NCBI RefSeq assembly: GCF_000807255.1
Contig: NZ_CP009268.1
Coordinates: forward strand, 464,384 to 528,383
Length of the DNA: 64,000 nt
Source of the DNA: Clostridium pasteurianum DSM 525 = ATCC 6013
GTDB lineage: Bacteria > Bacillota > Clostridia > Clostridiales > Clostridiaceae
Direction of reading: 5' to 3'
Shown piece after piece: positions 34,372 through 43,480 of this stretch; the stretch's first letter is position 1, and each line of letters opens with the position of its first letter. Below the pieces are notes generated by a model. It made no database searches and was not told the DNA's origin. It worked only from the letters and a program-made list of their open reading frames with translations. Made by a program: the position numbers and the translations under genes.

Positions 34372-35725
34372 TAATTATATTACTATTTCTAAAATTAATG
34401 AAAAAGAATATATATTAATTCACTCTTATCTTAATAATATTGATATTGTTGAAAAAAATATAGCAATAAATCTAATTAAAGCAAAAAATTCAGGTGATGA
34501 AGTGAAAAATATTGAAAAAAATATTTTTAATGAATTACATAAAAAAGGTTATTTAATAAAAGATAAAGAGGAAGATCGAAATCGATTTATTAAATTAGCT
34601 AATAAAGTTTTAGAAATAAGTAAATCAAAAGTATCATCTTATGTATTTATTCCATCATATAAGTGTAACTTTAGATGCCCATATTGTTTTGAATTAAAAA
34701 CTGTAAAAAATGAATCTAATAATAAGATAATGGATAAAAGTTTAGTTGATATTATTTACAATGAAATTGACAAAGATACTTATAATGATAAGAAAATAAG
34801 TATAAGTTTATTTGGAGGAGAACCTTTTCTAAAAGAAAATTATGAAATAATCAAATATATTTTAAAAAAATCTAATGATAGAAAAATTAAAATTGATGCA
34901 ATAACAAATGGTTATGAAATGCAATATTATAATAAATTTTTTGAGATAGGTGCTTTTTCCAAATTGCAAATAACTTTAGATGGTGATGAGTGTATGCATG
35001 ATAGTAGGAGATTCTTAAAAAATGGTGAAGCAACTTTTCAAGTAATTGCCAAAAATATTGATAATGTTTTGAAATTTGATAAAGGTCCTCATATATCTAT
35101 ACGAGTTAATGTTGATAAAGACAATTATCATAGTGTAAAAAAGTTACATGATTTTATTAAAAATAGTGGATGGTATACTAATAATAAATTTTCATTTTAT
35201 ACTAAAAGTGTACATGCTTGTTACCTTTCTAATAAAGAAAAAATATATGATAGTGATGTTATTGAAAATGTTAAGTTAGATGATAATAAAATTGTTAACA
35301 TGTGTTATAATGCACAATATAAAGTTATGTTTAGGGATGTTGAAGCAATATTTGATTCTAAACAATTAGTACCTAATTTCAAAACAAGTACTTGTGGAGC
35401 AACAAAAGGAATGAAAGTTATTGATGCATTTGGCAATATATATACTTGTCTTGAAGAAGTTGACAATGAAAATAATCGAGTTGGCACAATTGATTTTGAG
35501 CAAAAAAAATTTTTGTATAATTCTCTTTGGGATTTATGGCAAAATAGACAAATACAAAATATTGATAGATGTTCAAGATGTGGTTATTCCCTAACTTGCG
35601 GTGGAAATTGTCCAGAACATGCGAAAATCTCAAATAAAGATATATATACTTCTTATTGTGCTGATATTAAGAAAACTTATGAAAGAGTTGTTAGAGAAGT
35701 GGCAAGTAGATATGGTGGGAATTAA
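34361..35725 (+). CDS. Radical SAM/SPASM peptide-modifying enzyme
   Basis: Protein of 454 residues. The N-terminal 90 residues are charged and leader-peptide-binding-like (RRE-type fold possible). The radical SAM motif is SYKCNFRCPYCFE (about residue 103), followed by SLFGGEPFLKEN. The C-terminal SPASM domain has Cys in STCGATKG, IYTCLEE, RCSRCGYSLTCGGNCPEH and YCADIKK, enough for two auxiliary 4Fe-4S clusters. Enzymes of this plan form thioether (sactipeptide/ranthipeptide) or C-C crosslinks in RiPPs. It ends on the first base of the next gene's ATG, so the operon is coupled. Confidence 0.82.
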   Translation: MFVSNYITISKINEKEYILIHSYLNNIDIVEKNIAINLIKAKNSGDEVKNIEKNIFNELHKKGYLIKDKEEDRNRFIKLANKVLEISKSKVSSYVFIPSYKCNFRCPYCFELKTVKNESNNKIMDKSLVDIIYNEIDKDTYNDKKISISLFGGEPFLKENYEIIKYILKKSNDRKIKIDAITNGYEMQYYNKFFEIGAFSKLQITLDGDECMHDSRRFLKNGEATFQVIAKNIDNVLKFDKGPHISIRVNVDKDNYHSVKKLHDFIKNSGWYTNNKFSFYTKSVHACYLSNKEKIYDSDVIENVKLDDNKIVNMCYNAQYKVMFRDVEAIFDSKQLVPNFKTSTCGATKGMKVIDAFGNIYTCLEEVDNENNRVGTIDFEQKKFLYNSLWDLWQNRQIQNIDRCSRCGYSLTCGGNCPEHAKISNKDIYTSYCADIKKTYERVVREVASRYGGN

Positions 35726-36885
35726 TGGAAATATTAGATAAAATAAATGGTAAAAGTTTAAATAATATTAAAATATCAAAGTTAGATTACTCAGGATATC
35801 AACAAAAATGGATACTTAATTTAAATCAAAAAAAATATATTGTTAATAGAGACGTGGTTATATTTATTAAAAGATATGAATCTATTAAACTAAATAAGAG
35901 TGTTTTACAAAATTTAAATGATAAAGATTTGTACATTTTAAAAGGACTGGATAATATTGGTTGTTTTGATAAAGAAGATAACATATTAAAAAAATCAAAA
36001 TCAGGATTTTGGCTTAAAAAGATAATTTTAAGATCAGAAATGCTTAAAAAGTTTAAAATAATTTCAAATATATTTAATAGATATATTAGTATTATAACAG
36101 TATTAAGTATTTTTATTAATATAATAGTGCTAATAAAACTTAATTTTATATCAATATACTCTCAAAAAATAAATTTTAATTATAAAGAATATATTTTCTT
36201 TGTACTTTTTGCAATAGGGGGCATATTATTCCATGAAATGGGACATATATCTGCTTCATTAAAGTACGGTATATGTCCTAAGGGACTAGGAATTGGTATG
36301 TATTTTATGTCACCAGTTTTTTTTGTAGATGTAGATGATACTTGGCTTTTAAGTAAAAAGCAACGTATTCTAATTGATGTTGCAGGGGTGTATTTTCAAG
36401 CTATTTATACAGTATTTATAACAATCTTATACTTAGTAACATATGAAAAAATATTTATTTATTTATCTGTATTATTGGCATCGTCTATTCTATTTAATTT
36501 AAATCCTTTTCTTAAGTATGATGGATACTGGATTTTATCTGATTATTTAGGTGTATATAACTTAAATAAGCAGTTTTCAATAATGATAAAGGCAGTTATT
36601 TGTCGAATATTTGGTGTAAATAATTATTTAAAAGAGTTAAGAACAAAGTGGAGTAATAAGATTATTTATAGTGTTTCAGCTTATGGTATTATATCACTTA
36701 TTTTCTATTTTTATTTCACTATAAGTATAATTATGTTATGTAAAAATAATATATATGCACTTATAACTAGATTTAATATAATAATTATGATTTCTACTAT
36801 TATTTATGGATTTTTTGCATTTAAGTCAATAACATCTCTTTACAATATGATTAGATATTCAATAATAGAATTATTCAATAATTAA
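35725..36885 (+). CDS. M50-like membrane zinc metalloprotease of a RiPP cluster
   Basis: Protein of 386 residues. A soluble N-terminal part of about 110 residues is followed by seven or so hydrophobic spans. The zinc motif is ILFHEMGHISASLKYG; the partner motif is LNPFLKYDGYWILSDYLG with its Asp ligand. This layout matches peptide-associated M50 proteins such as those beside radical SAM genes in epipeptide loci, which are thought to cut the leader or help export. Starts on the last base of the radical SAM gene. No ABC exporter is present, so this may be the only export-linked protein. Confidence 0.75.
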   Translation: MEILDKINGKSLNNIKISKLDYSGYQQKWILNLNQKKYIVNRDVVIFIKRYESIKLNKSVLQNLNDKDLYILKGLDNIGCFDKEDNILKKSKSGFWLKKIILRSEMLKKFKIISNIFNRYISIITVLSIFINIIVLIKLNFISIYSQKINFNYKEYIFFVLFAIGGILFHEMGHISASLKYGICPKGLGIGMYFMSPVFFVDVDDTWLLSKKQRILIDVAGVYFQAIYTVFITILYLVTYEKIFIYLSVLLASSILFNLNPFLKYDGYWILSDYLGVYNLNKQFSIMIKAVICRIFGVNNYLKELRTKWSNKIIYSVSAYGIISLIFYFYFTISIIMLCKNNIYALITRFNIIIMISTIIYGFFAFKSITSLYNMIRYSIIELFNN

Positions 36886-36948
36886 TATAGATTGTGTAAA
36901 TTATAGAATTTAATAAAACTATTGATTGAAAATTTTAATTAAAAGATA

Positions 36949-36957
36949 TGTTATAAT
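36949..36957 (+). promoter_or_regulatory. Extended -10 promoter of the precursor peptide genes
   Basis: TGTTATAAT is an extended -10 (TG-N-TATAAT) about 140 bases before the first precursor gene. TTGAAA lies about 20 bases upstream of the -10. A separate promoter would allow the precursors to be made in excess over the enzymes. Confidence 0.5.
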
Positions 36958-37099
36958 ATTTTTCATTTGAAACATTTAGGTAGCGACATTAGATTAAGTT
37001 ACAATAAAGAAGAACTAATATATAATATAATTTTCACAAAGTAGTTAGAATTTCAAATTATATACAAGGTTGCAACTTAAATTGAAAGGGGGTGAGATA

Positions 37100-37240
37100 A
37101 TGAAAAAAGTAAATGTTAAGTCAAAAAATAAGGAAATTACTGAAATCAATAAGTATGAAGATATCCTAGAAAAATTAGAAGAGAAAGAAGAATTCTGGGG
37201 TTGTGGTGCTAATGCATGTTATATTAATAGTACAAACTGA
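37100..37240 (+). CDS. Cys-rich RiPP precursor peptide 1
   Basis: A 46-residue peptide behind AAAGGGGGTG. Charged leader with NKYEDILEKLEEKEEF, then core FWGCGANACYINSTN. The core has a C-x4-C pair with Asn at the fourth position, and one Trp. The leader motif ILEKLEEK-EF recurs in precursors 2 and 4 and, diverged, in 3. The WGC start recalls ruminococcin C-type sactipeptide cores. No double-glycine site is present. Confidence 0.8.
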   Translation: MKKVNVKSKNKEITEINKYEDILEKLEEKEEFWGCGANACYINSTN

Positions 37241-37315
37241 GATTATAAACATAAAATTAAACAATAATTTTAATTGCATGAATTTATTATTTATGTTGAA
37301 AGGAGATTAATAATA

Positions 37316-37456
37316 ATGAAAGAAGTAAATGTTAAGTCAAAAAATGAGGAAACTACTAAAATCAATAAGTATGAAGATATCCTAGAAAAATTGGAAGAAA
37401 AAGAAGAATTCTGGGGTTGTGGTGCTAATGCATGTTATATTAATAGTACAAACTAA
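37316..37456 (+). CDS. Cys-rich RiPP precursor peptide 2
   Basis: A 46-residue near-duplicate of precursor 1. The last 28 residues, including the whole FWGCGANACYINSTN core, are identical; only five leader residues differ. RBS AAAGGAG. The flanks are also alike (about 210-base tandem duplication), indicating recent gene doubling to raise dosage. Confidence 0.8.
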   Translation: MKEVNVKSKNEETTKINKYEDILEKLEEKEEFWGCGANACYINSTN

Positions 37457-37589
37457 GATTATAAACAAGTGTTAAAATTAAATAATAATCTTAACTGTAT
37501 TACTTTAGTCTATATTAAAAAAAGTCGAATATAGAAAAATTAGGAAAAAGAGTAGAGATTATCCGAGCACTTAGGAGAATAGCAAATAA

Positions 37590-38570
37590 ACCATCTTTTG
37601 GTAGTTTCAAAAAATTGAATATGTAGACAAAGTTAAGGTTATTAGACTGCTGACTTTATTCTGTTTGCGAATTTCGCAATGTTTTTTAGATTTTACCACA
37701 GAATTAGCACATTGCACTAAAAGTGGCTTGATATAGCATTCCGCCTTGGAAATCCGGACAGACTTTTCTTGCCTGCACTTTTTTGTTGGTTGGTGTAAAA
37801 CCAACCTATGAGCATAAGTGTTTCGCTGAAGGAAAAACCTCCATGTTGATACCAATCTCTGAAATTATAGTGATGGCGGAGAAAATGTTTTTAAAAGATG
37901 GAGCAGTTAGAATTAGATCAAGTTTTTGGTGATAGGTTGCAGCTAGAGCAAGAATAAGCTTTTCTAACTCGGCTTTTCGTGTTTCCAAATGCTTTGATAA
38001 TCTTTAATTTACCAGCCTGTTCAGGTGTAATGTAGCTTTGAACAGCAAGTTCCAATTCAGAAAGTTTCTTTTTCATGGAACCATAAATTAGAGACTTAAT
38101 ATTAAAGGAAATATCAATATGATTTTGGAGAATCTTATCAATAATCTTGTGGAAAATTTTACCAAAAGTACCTGAGACAACATTTTCCAACTGAATGTTA
38201 GAAAATGTGAGATAGTTTTGAAAACTGTTCCTTCCACTAGCCATAAAGCAGGTCAGTTTAAAACGGTAACATATAAGGTTACGAAGCTGACGGATGTTAG
38301 CAAAGGGCATAAAGCTTCCGGCAACAAGGTTATTCTTAAACAGGTCAGCAATCCATTTAGCATCTTTCTTGTCAGTTTTTTACCACGGATAGATTTAACA
38401 TATTTAGGATGTGCAAGTACAATGGAACAATCTTTTTTTAAGATGTTGTACACAGGAATCCGGTATTTACTGGTAGATTCCATTCAGATATCTCTGCAAT
38501 TATTAACAAGTAACCACAAAAGTTTTGTGGATATTAATGCCACAACAAATTTGATACATGATTTTTAATC
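37590..38570 (-). pseudogene. IS110-family transposase relic
   Basis: Minus-strand pieces in shifting frames: MYQICCGINIHKTFVV at the start, MESTSKYRIPVYNILKKDCSIVLAHPKYVKSIRGKK, then RQLRNLICYRFKLTCFMASGRNSFQN, and LDLILTAPSFKNIFSAITIISEIGINMEVFPSAKHLC with SVRISKAECYIKPLLVQCANSVV near the end. These follow IS110 (RuvC-like DEDD then transposase_20) order. It lies between precursors 2 and 3. Sequence from 38570 to 38860 looks like further relic without an ORF. Confidence 0.75.
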
Positions 38571-38877
38571 AATAGGTTACTACTTTCTGAACGAACAGGT
38601 TCAATAGGAATAATGCCTAGCATTTAAACGAGAATTGTTTAAACAAAGATAAGGTTACGCGTCTGGAGAACACTTATTTGTGTTTGAAAAGGCAGTCTAC
38701 ACATATAATTATATGGTTACTCTTCAATAAGAGTAGCCAACCTACCTCTCCGTAATTTGTAGCTGACTGGTATCCCTATGACTTAATTATAAAATAAAAA
38801 GTTCGCATATAGCCAACGTTTTTCATTTTTCATAACGTTTTGTGCCTTGAGCGAAGCGAAAGGAATGGATATAAATA

Positions 38878-39045
38878 ATGAAAGAAATAAAGTGTACATC
38901 ATATTATACGGATGATAAATTAGATATATCAGAAATAATAGAAGAATTAGAAGTTAAAGAAGAATTTTCATGTGCATTAAATTTGTGTTCAATAAACTTT
39001 ATCACATGCTATGTTAATATTTGTGGTCATATGCCTACATTTTAA
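38878..39045 (+). CDS. Cys-rich RiPP precursor peptide 3
   Basis: A 55-residue peptide. Leader LDISEIIEELEVKEEF matches the ILEKLEEK-EF motif of the others. Core SCALNLCSINFITCYVNICGHMPTF has two C-x4-C pairs (CALNLC, CYVNIC), both with Asn at the fourth position, and no Trp. AAAGGA lies about 14 bases before the ATG, a longer spacing than usual. It is too short for routine gene callers. Confidence 0.7.
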   Translation: MKEIKCTSYYTDDKLDISEIIEELEVKEEFSCALNLCSINFITCYVNICGHMPTF

Positions 39046-39197
39046 ATGAATTAGAATTTAAGGAATAATTTAGATTTTGACAAAACTTGAATTGTTTTAA
39101 TATCAGACAAAGTCTTATCAATCTTTATATTGCTAATGTTTAGTAAATCTTTATTTAATCAATATAGTTCATAATTTAATTGAGGGAGAGTAGTATT

Positions 39198-39359
39198 ATG
39201 CAAATTAAAGAAGGCAAAGATTATTACGATATATTGGAAAAATTAGAAGAGAAAGTTGAATTCTCTTGTGCATGGAATACTTGTACACAAAATTCAGCTA
39301 GTAACCCAGGTAATCCTAGTTGTGGTATAGTTAATTGCCAAGTAGATAATATGGGGTAA
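39198..39359 (+). CDS. Cys-rich RiPP precursor peptide 4
   Basis: A 53-residue peptide behind GAGGGAG. Leader YYDILEKLEEKVEF, core SCAWNTCTQNSASNPGNPSCGIVNCQVDNMG. There are two C-x4-C pairs (CAWNTC, CGIVNC), a Pro/Asn/Ser linker between them and one Trp. The spacing resembles two-loop sactipeptides. It lies 66 bases before the isomerase gene. Confidence 0.75.
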   Translation: MQIKEGKDYYDILEKLEEKVEFSCAWNTCTQNSASNPGNPSCGIVNCQVDNMG

Positions 39360-39425
39360 GATTTATTGCTATAAAATAAGTTTTAAATAATAAAACTTAT
39401 TTTATAGCTTAAGGAGAATTATATA

Positions 39426-40466
39426 ATGATGAAAAATGACGAAATGAGGAAAATAAGAAAAAAGGAACATTTGGATTGTTTTTTAGATTTAAAAACTAAT
39501 AATGATTTTTTTAAAGAAATGATACTTTTTAATAATTCTCTTCCAGAGATAGATTATAATGATATAAATATGAAAATTAATTTATTTGAAAAAAGTTGTG
39601 ATTTGCCAATAATGATAAATGCTATTACTGGTGGTACTAAAGAATCATTAGAAATTAATGAAAAATTGGCTTTATTGTCTCAAAAATTTAATATTCCTAT
39701 GGCTGTAGGATCGCAAAAAATTTGTCTTAATGATAAAGAATATATTGAGTCATTTACAAAAGTAAGAAAAATAATAGGTAATGGAATTGTTATTTCAAAC
39801 TTAAGTGCTAATTCTGATTATAATGATGTGTCAAAAGCTATAGAAATGATTAACGCTGATGCTATTCAATTGCATCTAAATGCTTCACAAGAAATACTTA
39901 TGAATGAGGGAGAAAAGAATTTTAAAGGCACAATTTATAATATAGAAAAAATAATTAGTAAATGTAATAGACCAATAATTATTAAAGAAATAGGAACAGG
40001 TATAAGCTATGATGTAGCGAAAAGATTATCAAGTATTGGAGTTAAATATATTGATGTTGGAGGTAGAGGTGGTACTAATTTTATAAAAATAGAAAATAAA
40101 AGAAATGTCAATTATAGTTATGATACTTTAGAATCATGGGGTATTCCAACTCTAGATTCAATAATTTTATGTAACGAAGCAGATAGCAATCTGACAATAT
40201 TTTCAAGTGGAGGGGTAAGAAAACCAATTCACGTAATAAAATCGTTAATACTTGGGGCAAGCTGCGTTGGAATTAGTGGCGAAATCTTAAGAAGATTAGT
40301 AACAGGTGGATACAAAAATGCTGAAGATTATCTGATTAACATGAAAGAAAATATAAAAGTTCTTATGATGTTATTAGGATGTAACAAGATTAGGCAATTA
40401 AAAGAAATAAAATATATTTATGGGAAAGAAAAATATATTAAAGAGTTTATAAAAGCTAATTATTAA
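39426..40466 (+). CDS. fni: Type 2 isopentenyl-diphosphate delta-isomerase (FMN)
   Basis: Flavoenzyme that interconverts isopentenyl and dimethylallyl diphosphate. The 346-residue TIM barrel has RKKEHLDCFLDL (substrate Arg/Lys), MINAITGGT, MAVGSQK, HLNASQE, KEIGTGIS, DVGGRGGTNF and the FMN phosphate site FSSGGVRKP...LGASCVGISG. AAGGAG precedes the ATG. Inside a peptide-modification locus it most likely raises the supply of dimethylallyl donor for the neighbouring isoprenoid-synthase-like proteins (inference). A housekeeping role is unlikely given its position between precursor and tailoring genes. Confidence 0.88.
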   Translation: MMKNDEMRKIRKKEHLDCFLDLKTNNDFFKEMILFNNSLPEIDYNDINMKINLFEKSCDLPIMINAITGGTKESLEINEKLALLSQKFNIPMAVGSQKICLNDKEYIESFTKVRKIIGNGIVISNLSANSDYNDVSKAIEMINADAIQLHLNASQEILMNEGEKNFKGTIYNIEKIISKCNRPIIIKEIGTGISYDVAKRLSSIGVKYIDVGGRGGTNFIKIENKRNVNYSYDTLESWGIPTLDSIILCNEADSNLTIFSSGGVRKPIHVIKSLILGASCVGISGEILRRLVTGGYKNAEDYLINMKENIKVLMMLLGCNKIRQLKEIKYIYGKEKYIKEFIKANY

Positions 40467-40582
40467 AAAATATAAGTCAAATTTTTAGGCATAGTTTTCA
40501 AGTAATATACATACATATTTAAGTATAAATAAATGCTTCATAAAGTTTATATGGATTATGCTAATATAATAGGGTGATATAT

Positions 40583-41407
40583 GTGAATAATGAATACTTG
40601 CTAAATAATTATTATAAAACACTTAGATGTAAATATAATATTGAAAATTCTATTATTACATATAGTGATATTTATTATAGATATCCGTATATATTTAATA
40701 GTCTTTTTCCAATTAATAAAAAACTATGTTATAAGTTATCAGCGCTGTCTAATATTTATGTTGATCATATAGTATTTATTGATAAAATTTTAGAAAATAC
40801 TAAGTTAAATACAGAGTATATTATAGAGAAATATTTATTAGGTAATTACTTAATTAAAGAATTAAGCTATGGGTACAATAAGAAAAGTGATTTTTGGAAT
40901 TATTTTGAAAATTTTAACAAAGAATATTTTCATGCTATACTAAACGAAAATAATATAAAAAACAATCATAATAAAGTTTTTACAAAAAAAATGTATTTTG
41001 ATATTTGTGCTGGTAAAGCATCATTATCAAAATTATTTGTTCTATCAATGGCTATTGAAAATAATAATATTGAGGATTTTAGAGAAATAAATAAAATGCT
41101 TGATTATTTTAATATTTATATACAATTACTTGATGATTTTAAAGATATAAAAGAAGATTTAGATAGTAACCAATTTAATTATTATACATACGCTGCTCTC
41201 CAACATATTAAAAGTAATGATAATAATGAAATATTAAAATGCTATTTAGAAAGTTTTTTTTATGAGCATGTTAAAGATATGGCAACTAGTTTAAATAAAT
41301 GTAATGATATATATATGAAGTATAAAACTAAAATTCCTTATTTCCAAGGGATGATTGATGAACAATTTAAAATTATTAAGATAATTAATCATTCGTTCCG
41401 GTTATAA
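40583..41407 (+). CDS. Class I isoprenoid-synthase-like protein, copy 2
   Basis: A 274-residue paralogue of the protein at 33538, colinear over its full length: YYRYPYIFNSLFPINKKL, YVDHIVFIDKILE, the KASLSKLFVLSMAI helix and YIQLLDDFKDIKEDLD with the second Asp-rich motif. GTG 40583 is preferred (AGGGTGAT upstream; alignment with copy 1); a GTG at 40574 would add three residues. Two diverged copies may modify different precursors or form a heterodimer. It ends the locus. Confidence 0.6.
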   Translation: MNNEYLLNNYYKTLRCKYNIENSIITYSDIYYRYPYIFNSLFPINKKLCYKLSALSNIYVDHIVFIDKILENTKLNTEYIIEKYLLGNYLIKELSYGYNKKSDFWNYFENFNKEYFHAILNENNIKNNHNKVFTKKMYFDICAGKASLSKLFVLSMAIENNNIEDFREINKMLDYFNIYIQLLDDFKDIKEDLDSNQFNYYTYAALQHIKSNDNNEILKCYLESFFYEHVKDMATSLNKCNDIYMKYKTKIPYFQGMIDEQFKIIKIINHSFRL

Positions 41408-41775
41408 CATTTTAATAACGAATGAAAATTACATTGATATGTATTTTATAATTAACTTAACCTGTTGTGATAGTTAAATCACTAGCAAGATTTACAAATA
41501 GAAAACCTCCAGCATGATGTGTTAACCTATCATTGAAAAGCACAACCAATTCAATGAAGTAGGAAACATATATGCTAGAGATTTATAACAATGATTCTAT
41601 CACAATTATAGAAGATTTAAAAGATTTTATAACTGTCACTTAGTGTATAATTTTTGTAGGCAAAAGAGTTATTAAATACTACGAAAAATATAAAAGGAGA
41701 TGCGAAAGCATCCCCAATACATAAATTATCCATTATAATGTTAATTGACAAGAAAAACATTAGGTGGGATAAATT
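41408..41775. other. Intergenic stretch of 368 bases, IS relic sequence
   Basis: No gene seen. A short in-frame remnant (LEIYNNDSITIIEDLKDFIT, about 41574-41640) and GGAGATGCGAAAGCATCC suggest leftover mobile-element DNA and the left part of the following ISLre2 element. No clear inverted repeat could be fixed. Confidence 0.35.
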
Positions 41776-43257
41776 ATGTATAAGATAAGTTTAAATGATG
41801 AGAACATAACTTTCAAGGGACTAGAGAAGAAAATATATGAATATGTGTGTAATTTAGCTTGTAGTATCATGAGAGAAACTTTAGATCAGATTGATAAAAG
41901 ATTGATGGATGAAAGAGATACCAGTTCCCTACGGGATAAAGGAAAAAGGCATACTTGCATAAAGACTATTATGGGCAATGTAGAAATTGACAGACGAATT
42001 TATGAATATAGAGTTGATGGCGGTAAAAAAGCGTATAAATACCTCTTAGATGAGTATTTAGAAATGGATACTATAGGACATATGTCTATGAACCTTGTTG
42101 AAAATATTTTGAGTAATGTTACTGAAATTTCATATAGAAAGACAGCTAATAATATAAAGCTCATGTGTAATCAAGATGTCAGTCACACGGCAGTGTGGAA
42201 TGTTGTGCAAGGTTTTGGAGAAAAGCTTAAAGAAAGAGATGCAAGAAAGGTTGAGCTTAGCAAACAAGGAAAACTTTCTGGAGCAAAAGAAGTCAAGGTG
42301 CTTTTTCAAGAACAGGATGGAATATGGCTGAATATTCAAGGTAAAAATAAGCCTGTAAAGGGTAAAAACAAGAAAAAAGAATTGAAGTTAGGTATAAGTT
42401 ATGAAGGCTGGAAAAAGCGTCATTCTAGTAAAAATGAATATGTTGTAGAAAATAAATTAGTCTGTGCAAGTTTTGGAGATGCTAAGACTTTTAAAGAGTT
42501 ATCAAAAGCTACAGTTGAAGAAGTGTATAACGTGGATGAAATAGATACTCGTATAATAAATGGTGATGGCGCAGCCTGGATAAAGGCAAGTATTGAAGAC
42601 GAAGGTATATATTATCAACTTGATCCTTTTCACAAGAGTCAAGCCGTTTTGAGAGCAGTAAATGATAAACAAGAAGCAAAAAAACTTATAGATTTATTAC
42701 ACAAAGGGAAAGTATCTGAAAGCTTGAATAGTATAGAACAATTAATGATAAAAAATAATGCTGATGAAAAAGAAATGAAGAAATTATCTAATTTGTACAA
42801 TTACTTTGTAAATAATAAAGAAGGATTAATACCATATCATCTTAGGGAAGACATAAAGCTGCCAGAACCGCCCGAAGGGCTTGAATATAGACATTTGGGT
42901 ACTATGGAACATAATATATGTGATGTATTGGCTCAACGAATGAAAGGCAGAAAAATGAGCTGGTCAATTAGTGGTGCAGAAAATATGGCTAAAATACAAG
43001 CAGAGAGATTTAGTAATAGACTTTATAAGAGCTTAGATGAACTATGCAATAGTGTTTTGACCAAAGAAAAATTTGATAAAATTGAAGAAATAATAGTTTT
43101 ATCAGCTGCTGAAGTAAATAAAAATATTTCTAAATCTAAAACATATGCTGTACACAAGGGTAAGGTCCCATTTACAGGCTCCGCCATAACTAACGGAAGA
43201 AAAGCAATAAGAAGAATTTTTGAAGATAGATGTTTTAGTGAATTAGTTTATAGGTAA
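41776..43257 (+). CDS. ISLre2-family transposase
   Basis: Intact 493-residue transposase of the UPF0236/ISLre2 type: DQIDKRLMDERDTSSLRDKGKRHTCIKTIMGNVEIDRRIYEY at the start, VLFQEQDGIWLNIQGK (DGxxxxxQ region), INGDGAAWIK, YQLDPFHKSQA and a C-terminal SWSISGAENMAKIQA. The reading frame has no lesion, so it could be active. It forms the right border of the accessory island. Confidence 0.85.
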   Translation: MYKISLNDENITFKGLEKKIYEYVCNLACSIMRETLDQIDKRLMDERDTSSLRDKGKRHTCIKTIMGNVEIDRRIYEYRVDGGKKAYKYLLDEYLEMDTIGHMSMNLVENILSNVTEISYRKTANNIKLMCNQDVSHTAVWNVVQGFGEKLKERDARKVELSKQGKLSGAKEVKVLFQEQDGIWLNIQGKNKPVKGKNKKKELKLGISYEGWKKRHSSKNEYVVENKLVCASFGDAKTFKELSKATVEEVYNVDEIDTRIINGDGAAWIKASIEDEGIYYQLDPFHKSQAVLRAVNDKQEAKKLIDLLHKGKVSESLNSIEQLMIKNNADEKEMKKLSNLYNYFVNNKEGLIPYHLREDIKLPEPPEGLEYRHLGTMEHNICDVLAQRMKGRKMSWSISGAENMAKIQAERFSNRLYKSLDELCNSVLTKEKFDKIEEIIVLSAAEVNKNISKSKTYAVHKGKVPFTGSAITNGRKAIRRIFEDRCFSELVYR

Positions 43258-43480
43258 GAAAGAAATGGTAATAAAATACAAGGGGAAAATACGCCCTTTC
43301 GGGCTAAAAAACAAAACCCTTTTAATATAAAAAATTTGATTAAATTATAATGGTAAAATTTAGATAAGAAAAGTGCCAACGTAAACTTGACACAAACTTT
43401 TTATTACGTTTTTATATATTCTTAGAAATATGAGATATAATAAAAAGAGAATATTAAATTATTGAGTTAGGGGGATAAAA

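Noticed and set aside
37100-37456. CRISPR-like tandem repeat
   Set aside because: The two units of about 210 bases are duplicated precursor genes with ribosome sites, not short repeats with spacers.
38218-38568. 116-codon plus-strand ORF
   Set aside because: It is antisense to the IS110 relic, whose minus-strand translation is recognisable.
41776-43257. Assigning the ISLre2 element to the RiPP pathway
   Set aside because: The product is a clear transposase; its adjacency only marks the island edge.
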